Below are positions 1-5,063 of a stretch of DNA of 5,063 bases, in pieces. How positions within the stretch are numbered: position 1 is the stretch's first letter; the number at the start of each line of letters is the position of its first letter. The position numbers were made by a program, and so were the translations under genes. This DNA is from Chitinophagaceae bacterium (GTDB lineage: Bacteria; Bacteroidota; Bacteroidia; Chitinophagales; Chitinophagaceae), in the NCBI GenBank assembly GCA_003167015.1, contig PMUF01000632.1:1-5063 (forward strand), read 5' to 3'. The notes beneath the pieces were generated by a model, which did not search any database, was not told the DNA's origin, and saw only the letters and a program-made list of their open reading frames with translations.

Positions 1-949
1 CCTGCCAATCGGTGCCCGGTCCCAGTTTGGACGGGTTAGAAAATTCTACCCGCGGTTGGAGACCGAATTCGGAGGCAAGCGTATTTTCATACGCGGCATA
101 TTGGGGCAGTTTCATCACCTTCAGAAATTTTCCCTGGTCCTGATCGCCGTAGTAGCCGTCGTAGGTGATCCTGGACTGGCCCGCTTTCGCGCGTTTAGTG
201 GTGATGATGATTACGCCGTTGGCGCCGCGGCTGCCATAGATGGCAGTGGCTGACGCGTCTTTTAAGATGTCGATGGATTCGATATCGTTAGGATTCAGCG
301 ATGCCAGTACACTGGGGCTCGTCTCCTGCTCGCTGGGGCTGGCCTGACTAGTCAGCTGCTGGCCGGTATTGGCATTCCCATCGATCTGAACCCCGTCGAC
401 AACATAGAGAGGTTCGCTGCCGGAGAAGGACGTGATACCTCTTACCCGAACGGATACAGCCGCTCCCGGCGCACCCGAATTTTCGGTGACCGTCACACCG
501 GCAGCCTTGCCCTGCAGCATCTGATCAACGGTGGACTGTGGAATATCGGCGATATCCCTTGAGGACACCGATGAAATGGCGCCATTGACGTCTCCCCTTT
601 TCTGAGTGCCATATCCGATGACCACTACGTCTCCCAGTGTGGAGGAGGCAGAGTTCAACGTAACGGTAAGGGTGGTGTTGTTACCAATGGCTACTTCCCG
701 ATCGGTCATTCCGACAAAGGAGACGACAATAGACTTGCCCCCGGGTGGAATTGCTAGCGTGAATTTCCCGTTTGCATCCGTGGTAGTGGCAGTCTTGAAG
801 CCTTTAACCGTGATGGTGGCGCCGGGGAGAGGTTGGCCCTTTTCGTCGGATACTGATCCGGTGATTGTCTTTTGCTGGGCGTAGGAGTGAGAGAGGACAA
901 ATACTCCCATTATCAATAAGAGTATTTTATTAAACACTTTTTTTCGCAT
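1..949 (-). CDS. SusC/RagA-family TonB-linked outer-membrane transporter, N-terminal part (runs off the left edge)
   Basis: This is the first 316 residues of a SusC/RagA-type TonB-dependent porin, which imports oligosaccharides or peptides across the outer membrane, normally with a SusD lipoprotein lid. Residues 1-24 form a signal peptide (MRKK, a hydrophobic core, then SYA before QQK). Residues about 28-100 are a carboxypeptidase-regulatory-like beta sandwich (TGSVSDEKGQPLPGATITVKG). A TonB-box-like stretch (GDVVVIGYGTQKRGD, about 106-120) follows, then the plug domain with the family hallmarks LYVVDGVQID (181-190) and ILKDASATAIYGSRGANG (228-245). The family is usually about 1000 residues, so the barrel and any susD partner lie left of base 1. 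The start is the ATG at 947-949, directly before the signal peptide; there is no clear Shine-Dalgarno sequence. No STN signalling domain precedes the beta sandwich, which argues against FecI/FecR-type control. Substrate cannot be told from this part. Confidence 0.95.
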   Translation of the reverse strand, partial: MRKKVFNKILLLIMGVFVLSHSYAQQKTITGSVSDEKGQPLPGATITVKGFKTATTTDANGKFTLAIPPGGKSIVVSFVGMTDREVAIGNNTTLTVTLNSASSTLGDVVVIGYGTQKRGDVNGAISSVSSRDIADIPQSTVDQMLQGKAAGVTVTENSGAPGAAVSVRVRGITSFSGSEPLYVVDGVQIDGNANTGQQLTSQASPSEQETSPSVLASLNPNDIESIDILKDASATAIYGSRGANGVIIITTKRAKAGQSRITYDGYYGDQDQGKFLKVMKLPQYAAYENTLASEFGLQPRVEFSNPSKLGPGTDWQ

Positions 950-972
950 ATAGCAAGCTTGTTTTAGAAAGC

Positions 973-980
973 CAAAGGTA
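973..980 (-). promoter_or_regulatory. Candidate -7 element for the SusC-like gene
   Basis: Read on the minus strand this is TACCTTTG, a full match to the Bacteroidota -7 consensus TAnnTTTG. It sits 23 bases before the ATG at 949, leaving a leader of roughly 15-20 bases. The -33 part is poor: the nearest TTTG (minus strand, 999-996) is 15 bases away instead of 19-21. The gene may therefore need an activator. Motif match only. Confidence 0.4.
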
Positions 981-1047
981 GGGTGATGTTTAGCTCAAAT
1001 ACTAATGAATTTTTATCCAAAAATTGGTGATTTTTTACCTTTTTGCG

Positions 1048-1076
1048 GGCATAGCAATTGCCAGGCACAGGCATAG
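1048..1076. promoter_or_regulatory. Possible operator: direct repeat GGCATAG at a 22-bp period
   Basis: GGCATAG occurs at 1048-1054 and again at 1070-1076, between the divergent SusC-like and AraC genes. The 22-bp period is about two helical turns, the geometry many AraC-family proteins use when they bind two direct half-sites. It lies about 70 bases upstream of each promoter candidate. The identity does not extend past 7 bases, so chance cannot be excluded. Confidence 0.2.
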
Positions 1077-1152
1077 GTTTAAAAATCAGTAGTTTAATGG
1101 CGTCGATCCGGGGGCAAAGTTTTGATACTTTTTTAGCTCAATCTTATTAAAA

Positions 1153-1183
1153 TTGGACACCTGACAGGAAATCTTTATATTTA
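1153..1183 (+). promoter_or_regulatory. Candidate promoter for the AraC-family gene
   Basis: TTG at 1153-1155, a 20-base spacer and TATATTTA at 1176-1183 fit the Bacteroidota pattern of TTG, 19-21 bases, TAnnTTTG, with only the last base of the -7 element differing. Transcription would begin near 1190, some 20 bases before the ATG at 1211. A short tandem repeat CTGTAAA (1187-1193 and 1195-1201) lies in the leader. Confidence 0.45.
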
Positions 1184-1210
1184 TTACTGTAAACCTGTAA
1201 AGCTGGCCAT

Positions 1211-2089
1211 ATGAGCACTGCTATCATGCGTGAGATCACTCCCCTCACGCAAAACGACTGCTTCACTATTTTCTCGCGGGTAAAAAAGGAATTTACTTTC
1301 CCGCTGCATTACCATGAAGAGATGGAATTGAACCTGATCATGAACGCCAAGGGGGCGAGGCGGATCGTAGGCGATCACATCGATTCCATCGATGACCTTG
1401 AACTGGTGCTCGTAGGTCCGAACGTCTATCATGCCTGGTTCACGCATCAATGCATCAGCGAAGAGATCCGTGAAGTAACGATCCAATGGCATAAGGACCT
1501 CTTCGAGGACAAATTGCTGCGAAGGAATCAATTGAGTTTTATCCGAAGTATGATGGAGCGGTCGCAGAAAGGGATCTTATTTTCCCGCGAGACGATTAAG
1601 GCAGTGATGCCGCGGCTCCTTTCGCTGAACCAGAAGAACGGGTTCGATGGGGTGCTGGAGCTGTTATCTATCCTGCATGACCTGTCTACCTCGCGGAACA
1701 TGCGGACCTTGTCGGATGGGTCTTTCACTAACCAGCATTTTACTTACAATAGCCGACGGATCGAGAGGGCATTCGAGTATATGAATACGAATTATGACAA
1801 GCCGATCACGCTGGGTGAGGTGGCGAAGCTGGTGAGCATGACGGACGTGTCCTTTAGCCGGTTCATCAAAAAGAGAACGGGCAATACCTTCGTCGACAGC
1901 CTGAACGAGATTCGCCTTGGGCATGCCTCGAGGATGCTGATCGATACGACGCATTCCATCTCGGAGATCTCCTATCATTGCGGGTTCAACAACATCTCCA
2001 ATTTCAACCGCATTTTCAAGAAGAAAAAGACATGTACGCCAAAAGAGTTCCGGGAGAATTTTACTTCGGGGACGCGGGTGTTTATTTAG
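1211..2089 (+). CDS. AraC-family transcriptional regulator (cupin sensor plus double HTH)
   Basis: A 292-residue cytoplasmic DNA-binding regulator of the usual length for the family. Residues about 28-75 look like the cupin-type ligand-binding fold of AraC proteins (FPLHYHEEMELNLIMNAKG, with H33 and H35). A helical linker follows (about 95-180). Residues about 183-283 form the AraC DNA-binding domain: first helix-turn-helix around 199-222 (ITLGEVAKLVSMTDVSFSRF) and second around 248-270 (SISEISYHCGFNNISNFNRI), ending in the typical TPKEFRE. No membrane segment or kinase domain is present, so it is a one-component regulator, not a hybrid two-component sensor. It is divergent from the SusC-like gene across a 261-bp shared control region, which makes that transporter a plausible target (inference). 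The ATG at 1226 is an alternative start. Its stop overlaps the stop of the opposite desaturase gene. The ligand is unknown. Confidence 0.93.
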   Translation: MSTAIMREITPLTQNDCFTIFSRVKKEFTFPLHYHEEMELNLIMNAKGARRIVGDHIDSIDDLELVLVGPNVYHAWFTHQCISEEIREVTIQWHKDLFEDKLLRRNQLSFIRSMMERSQKGILFSRETIKAVMPRLLSLNQKNGFDGVLELLSILHDLSTSRNMRTLSDGSFTNQHFTYNSRRIERAFEYMNTNYDKPITLGEVAKLVSMTDVSFSRFIKKRTGNTFVDSLNEIRLGHASRMLIDTTHSISEISYHCGFNNISNFNRIFKKKKTCTPKEFRENFTSGTRVFI

Positions 2090-3120
2090 TGAACGGCCTG
2101 GGCCGACGCATTCGCGGCGTTTGCGCGGACCAGATCCATATCTGGCCTGGACTCGTCGGTGAGGGCCACTTTGCCTCTTTCCTTGCGGACGATGCGGGAA
2201 TACAGGGATATTTCCTTATCGAAGAGAAAGCGGAAAAATAGTTTTGTCCATGACATATGGTACTTGAGGTTGTCGTAGTAGCCGGGGGCGCTCTTACGGA
2301 TCTGGGGCAGTTTATTCCACGGAATGGAAGGGAAATCGTGGTGTTCGTTATGATAGCCGACATTGAAAGCTACGATATTAAGCACGCCGTAGTAGCTGAA
2401 GGTCTCCTGTTGTTCGTCATGGGTCAGGTAGTGTTCCTGTATCCAGCGGGCGCCGAGGGGGTGAAGGCCGACGGAGAAGAAGAAACTCAGCAGCAGGTAA
2501 CCGATGGCCTTAGGGCCGAGGAAATACCAGATAGCGGCAATGAAGACGGCTTCGGCCGCGAAGTTGAGGGCCACCCATTTATCGAAGGGCTTGATCTCGC
2601 GGAGTCTTTGGATGCGGAAGATCTGGAACAGGGGATAGAACAGCAACCAGACGATCTTGCCGATGAAATAGTTGTTGATCAATTTTGCCTCCCACCGGTT
2701 GGGCAGGTCGGCATCCAATTCGTGTACACCCTGGAAGGAGTGATGTTTGATATGATAACGCTCGAACGACACGGAGCTGGGGAACAATTGGGGGAGGTTG
2801 GCGAGGATGCCGGACAGGCGGTTGGCGGCGCGGCTTTTGAACAGCAGGTGGTGGGCGCATTCATGGATCATGACGAAGAGGGAGTGATCGGCAAAAGCGC
2901 CGAGCAGATAGGCTGCACCGACGATGATCCACCAGGAACTGCCTTTTACCAGCCAGGCCATGGCGACCTGGAACAGGACGAGGCCAAGGACGGCAAAGAA
3001 CGTATAGTTATTCTTTCCGATGAGTTTTCTCACTTCGGGATGCTGCTGTAAAATCTTTTTGGTACGGAGACGATGGGGCTCCTGTTTGTCGGAATACACG
3101 AAATCTGTTCTCTGTGACAT
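2086..3120 (-). CDS. Membrane fatty-acid desaturase of the sphingolipid delta-4 desaturase (DEGS1/DES1) type
   Basis: A 344-residue integral membrane di-iron desaturase. All three histidine boxes are present: HECAHH (H86-H91), HIKHH (H123-H127) and HNEHH (H257-H261). Hydrophobic stretches lie at about 40-58, 62-80, 154-168 and 184-218. The N-terminus (DFVYSDKQEPHRLRTKKIL, then HPEVRKL) resembles the short N-terminal domain of sphingolipid delta-4 desaturases. LHPLGARWIQEHY (219-231), SYYGVLN (242-248) and FNVGYHNEHHDFPSIPWNKL (252-271), then YYDNL (281-285), follow the order of human DEGS1 as I remember it. In eukaryotes that enzyme converts dihydroceramide to ceramide. The substrate here is inferred; another acyl-lipid substrate remains possible. 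I chose the ATG at 3118-3120; an in-frame TTG two codons upstream (3126) is less likely. No sphingolipid synthesis gene is next to it. A weak -7-like TATCTTGA lies at 3153-3146 on the minus strand. Confidence 0.88.
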   Translation of the reverse strand: MSQRTDFVYSDKQEPHRLRTKKILQQHPEVRKLIGKNNYTFFAVLGLVLFQVAMAWLVKGSSWWIIVGAAYLLGAFADHSLFVMIHECAHHLLFKSRAANRLSGILANLPQLFPSSVSFERYHIKHHSFQGVHELDADLPNRWEAKLINNYFIGKIVWLLFYPLFQIFRIQRLREIKPFDKWVALNFAAEAVFIAAIWYFLGPKAIGYLLLSFFFSVGLHPLGARWIQEHYLTHDEQQETFSYYGVLNIVAFNVGYHNEHHDFPSIPWNKLPQIRKSAPGYYDNLKYHMSWTKLFFRFLFDKEISLYSRIVRKERGKVALTDESRPDMDLVRANAANASAQAVH

Positions 3121-3203
3121 AGGCAAAAACTGGAGTTTTAAGGGGTCAAGATACAGAAAAAACGGCTAATTCAGGTCCGGGCTGTTTAAGGTTTAACGTT
3201 TTC

Positions 3204-3237
3204 AAAAAGAAAGCCAGGTCTGGCGGCAGACCTGGCT
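3204..3237 (-). terminator. Rho-independent terminator after the DUF892 gene
   Basis: A perfect 11-bp inverted repeat (AGCCAGGTCTG at 3212-3222 and its complement at 3227-3237) encloses a 4-base loop. On the minus strand it is followed by TTCTTTTT (3211-3204), a U-rich tail. It begins 28 bases after the stop of the ferritin-like gene and separates it from the same-strand desaturase gene, which therefore probably has its own promoter. On the plus strand the tail is only GTTTTA and no plus gene leads into it. Confidence 0.85.
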
Positions 3238-3265
3238 GTTTTATCCCTGAATTCCCGTTGTTTCC

Positions 3266-3838
3266 TTATTCTGCTGAAGCTTCTTTATTGACCGAGCTTT
3301 CGGCCAAACCGGTCAAGGTCGTATCGGCCTTTTTTTCTTCCGACAGGGTCTTTTCGAGGAGGGAGGCGATCTCTTGGTGGCCGAGTGTCCGGGCGATCTG
3401 GGCCAGGCCTCCGTAGGTGGCGATCTCATAGTGCTCGGCCTTTTGACCGGCCAGGATCAGAGCCACATCGCGGGTGGAGGTACCCTTTTCGGTATCTTCG
3501 ATGATGCTGGCGCCTTCTTCGGTGATCCCGGCCATGGCGTCGCATTTTTTGGCCTCTGCCTTTTCACCCATCAGGGAGAATACTTTTTCCAGCCTGTTGA
3601 CGTGTTCTTTGGTCTCTTCGAGATGGCTGTTGAAGGCGCCCCTCAGTTCTTCGGAGGTAGCGGCCTTGGCCAGTTTAGGGAGGGTCTGGACCAGCTTCTT
3701 TTCGGCCCAGTAGATATCTTTGATTTCGTCGTGGAAAAATTCCTGCAATTTGCCGTCGTGGTGTTTCGCTGCCTTGGATTGTTTGGATGCCGTCTTGTCG
3801 TGGGCGGCGGTACTCTTATTAGCGTGTGTTGTAGACAT
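3266..3838 (-). CDS. Ferritin-like DUF892 (YciE/YciF family) protein
   Basis: A 190-residue soluble four-helix-bundle protein of the YciE/YciF (DUF892) family, linked to stress responses in other bacteria but of uncertain biochemical role. Residues 1-30 are a low-complexity tail rich in Lys, Ala and His. Residues about 31-178 are the conserved domain: FFHDEIKDIYWAEKKLVQTL (helix A), HLEETKEHVNRLE (helix B, 72-84), KCDAM (98-102), AEHYEIATYG (134-143) and TLSEEKKADTTLTGLA (helix D, 164-179). Acidic and His residues such as E46, E75, H79, E135, H136 and E168 are candidate metal ligands by analogy with ferritin-like folds. I chose the ATG at 3836-3838, where the family-like sequence begins; the frame stays open to a far upstream ATG (4027), but that extension is not family-like and covers the promoter and first codons of the divergent gene. 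A terminator follows. It is single-gene as far as visible. Confidence 0.92.
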   Translation of the reverse strand: MSTTHANKSTAAHDKTASKQSKAAKHHDGKLQEFFHDEIKDIYWAEKKLVQTLPKLAKAATSEELRGAFNSHLEETKEHVNRLEKVFSLMGEKAEAKKCDAMAGITEEGASIIEDTEKGTSTRDVALILAGQKAEHYEIATYGGLAQIARTLGHQEIASLLEKTLSEEKKADTTLTGLAESSVNKEASAE

Positions 3839-3977
3839 AATGTAAATTTTTGGTGTTTGGGTAGCGGATGAAATAAGTGTGCCATGGTCATTTTGTGCGG
3901 GGAAGACCGCCTGGCGGCCAGGGTTGGCGGGGTGTGATTGGGGAATAAGGGGAACAGTTTTTTCGAACAACTGCCAC

Positions 3978-4007
3978 TTGCAGGGTCGTGATTTTTGTCT
4001 TATTTTG
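3978..4007 (+). promoter_or_regulatory. Candidate promoter for the secreted protein gene
   Basis: TTG at 3978-3980, a 19-base spacer and TTATTTTG at 4000-4007 match the Bacteroidota promoter pattern with one mismatch in the -7 element. Transcription would start near 4013, just ahead of the ATG at 4028. This supports that start over an upstream in-frame ATG at 3995, which would lie inside the promoter. Confidence 0.5.
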
Positions 4008-4027
4008 TCAGCGAAATCAGTATCCAC

Positions 4028-4615
4028 ATGAAAACCATTACCACATTATTGACCGCATGTTGTATTTTATCGACTGCCCTGGCCACGCAGGCCCAGCCGG
4101 ACTCGGTCAAAATCACTCAAAATGCCTTAGTATTCGCCGATAGCCTGGTGAAGACGGATTCATTCGAAACCTGGCCGGCCTATGCGGAACTAGCCCCAGC
4201 CAGCGTCATCAAGTATTATGGGGGAAAGCAAGGCTATATCGAACATATCCTGCAAGGGCGGTGGCGGACCCGAAGCACTATCGCTGAAAACTCTCCCGAA
4301 CTAAAAATGCTGCAGCTGGTCAACGTCCTGAATGACGAATGGCAATGCGTCATTCTCGAATCCCGCTATTTTCATAGAGACGATCAGAAATATCATTTTG
4401 TTACCTATTTCGTCGGACAAAGCAAGGACGGCGGGGAGACCTGGCGGCTGTTCGACGTCAGCTATAACACCGTCGCCAATATTATCTCTATGTTTCCCGA
4501 CATCCAGGGAGATCTGGCTATCCGGGAACCCACCATTCTTACACCGGAACAGGAGGCAGCCCAACAGGCGAAAGCGGCATCCAATGCCACCCACACCAGC
4601 GCTAAAATGAAATAG
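4028..4615 (+). CDS. Secreted/periplasmic protein of unknown function
   Basis: A 195-residue exported protein that I do not recognise as a named family. Residues 1-22 are a signal peptide (MKTITTLLTACCILSTALAT, then QA), with probable cleavage before Q23 or nearby. The mature part has an N-terminal helix (NALVFADSLVKTDSFETWPA, 32-51), then SVIKYYGGKQGYIEHIL (59-75), and a beta-rich part with YHFVTYFVGQSKDGGETWRL (122-141) and FDVSY. The order helix, GGK-x-x-x-I-E, and S-x-DGG-x-TW near the end recalls small NTF2/SnoaL-like periplasmic proteins common in Bacteroidota; this is an impression, not a domain hit. The C-terminal 25 residues (from PEQEAAQQAK) are Ala/Gln-rich and probably disordered. 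The gene is divergent from the DUF892 gene and overlaps the hydrolase gene tail to tail by 14 bp. No catalytic motif is visible. Confidence 0.82.
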   Translation: MKTITTLLTACCILSTALATQAQPDSVKITQNALVFADSLVKTDSFETWPAYAELAPASVIKYYGGKQGYIEHILQGRWRTRSTIAENSPELKMLQLVNVLNDEWQCVILESRYFHRDDQKYHFVTYFVGQSKDGGETWRLFDVSYNTVANIISMFPDIQGDLAIREPTILTPEQEAAQQAKAASNATHTSAKMK

Positions 4616-5063
4616 CCTTTAGCAGCTCCGGAAAGATCTTCGTCGTGAAAAGGACGGATTGCGCAATGGCGTGGAAGTCTGCAATGGATTCATTGACTGC
4701 CACCACCGCCCGCAAGGCGGGAATAACGACCAGGAATTGTCCGCCCCAGCCCATGCCATAGGTTATTTCCACGCTATCCCCCCGGGTATGATACCAGCAT
4801 AAGGCATAGGTGGAATTCGGGAAACCCCAGGTGGCATTGTATGGAGCCACCGGCCGCAGGATATTGTCTATCCATTTTTGAGAGACGATCCGCCGTCCCG
4901 CATACCGGCCTTTATACAACAACAGAGACCCTATCTTTATGAGATCACAGGTCCGGAGCCGAATACTCAACAACCCACTGCCGTCGTAGTACCCGTCTTT
5001 CATCTTCATCCAACTGACCTCTTGAATACCCAAAGGCCGGAAAAGATATTTTTCGGCAAAAAG
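4602..5063 (-). CDS. Beta-lactamase/esterase-family serine hydrolase, C-terminal part (runs off the right edge)
   Basis: The last 153 residues of a serine hydrolase of the class C beta-lactamase / family VIII esterase fold. The frame is open to base 5063 (the first visible residues are LFAEKYLFRPLGI), so the N-terminal catalytic Ser-x-x-Lys and the Tyr motif lie outside. Visible family features are the FAEKYLFRPLGI helix, GSGLLSIRLRTCDLIKIGSL (28-47 of the fragment) followed by the typical LLYKGRYAGRRIVSQKWI, and GMGWGGQFLVVIP (103-115). W106-G107-G108, near 4740-4748, stands where true beta-lactamases carry KTG. WGG at this place is known from family VIII carboxylesterases such as EstB, so an esterase or peptidase role is likelier than antibiotic resistance (inference). 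Its stop (TAG) lies inside the end of the convergent secreted-protein gene. Confidence 0.87.
   Translation of the reverse strand, partial: LFAEKYLFRPLGIQEVSWMKMKDGYYDGSGLLSIRLRTCDLIKIGSLLLYKGRYAGRRIVSQKWIDNILRPVAPYNATWGFPNSTYALCWYHTRGDSVEITYGMGWGGQFLVVIPALRAVVAVNESIADFHAIAQSVLFTTKIFPELLKAISF

Noticed and set aside
1184..1531. 115-codon minus-strand open frame across the start of the AraC gene
   Set aside because: It is antisense to the cupin region and has no family resemblance. The plus frame is a full AraC protein.
2257..3051. 264-codon open frame on the plus strand
   Set aside because: It is the antisense shadow of the desaturase gene. Its Gly/Glu/Asp/Val/Gln-rich sequence has no domain look, while the minus frame has all three His boxes.
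3121..3126. TTG start two codons upstream for the desaturase
   Set aside because: An ATG is available at 3120 and the conserved region begins several residues later, so the TTG adds nothing.
3374..3871. 165-codon open frame on the plus strand
   Set aside because: It is antisense to the DUF892 gene, is Gly/Phe-rich and has no recognisable motif.
3908..3924. GC-rich hairpin (CCTGG, short loop, CCAGG) between the DUF892 and secreted-protein genes
   Set aside because: The stem is only 5 bp, has no U tail in either direction, and lies upstream of both genes, so it is not a terminator.
3839..4027. N-terminal extension of the DUF892 protein to an ATG at 4027
   Set aside because: The extra 63 residues do not resemble the family and would cover the promoter of the divergent secreted-protein gene. 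The ATG at 3838 gives a normal-length protein.
3995..4027. Upstream start for the secreted protein
   Set aside because: It would put 11 polar residues before the signal peptide and lies inside the promoter candidate at 3978-4007.
4028..4063. Lipobox-like LTAC at residues 8-11 of the secreted protein, suggesting a lipoprotein
   Set aside because: The cysteine comes too early, with hydrophobic residues continuing past it and a good signal peptidase I site (TQA) further on.

Overview
The window looks like chromosomal DNA from a Bacteroidota bacterium, most likely a Chitinophagaceae-type member. The reasons are the SusC/RagA-family TonB-linked porin, start codons without a Shine-Dalgarno sequence in AT-rich leaders, and upstream sites resembling the Bacteroidota promoter consensus (TTG, about 20 bases, TAnnTTTG). 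The family assignment comes from gene content and protein style, not from a marker gene. No RNA genes, insertion sequences, CRISPR arrays or integration sites were seen.

Layout, left to right. (1) 1-949, minus: the N-terminal 316 residues of a SusC-like outer-membrane transporter; the rest lies outside the window. (2) 950-1210: a divergent intergenic region with a promoter candidate for each flanking gene and a 7-bp direct repeat at a 22-bp period. (3) 1211-2089, plus: an AraC-family regulator with an N-terminal cupin-type sensor region and a C-terminal double helix-turn-helix. (4) 2086-3120, minus: a membrane fatty-acid desaturase that resembles eukaryotic dihydroceramide (sphingolipid) delta-4 desaturases along its whole length. 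It meets the AraC gene tail to tail with a 4-bp overlap. (5) 3212-3237: a perfect 11-bp hairpin with a U-rich tail, a terminator for the next gene. (6) 3266-3838, minus: a DUF892/YciE-YciF ferritin-like protein with a Lys/Ala/His-rich N-terminal tail. (7) 4028-4615, plus: a secreted protein of unknown function behind a good promoter candidate. (8) 4602-5063, minus: the C-terminal part of a beta-lactamase/esterase-type serine hydrolase, overlapping gene 7 tail to tail by 14 bp.

The genes do not form one operon, because neighbours alternate in strand or are separated by a terminator. The likeliest functional link is between the AraC regulator and the divergent SusC-like gene, which share a control region. 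The desaturase, ferritin-like, secreted and hydrolase genes look like independent units. The item most worth following up is the desaturase: Bacteroidota make sphingolipids, and a DEGS1-type enzyme would let this organism make unsaturated (4,5-ene) ceramides like those of eukaryotes. I found no convincing unknown multi-gene system. Most of the window is ordinary.
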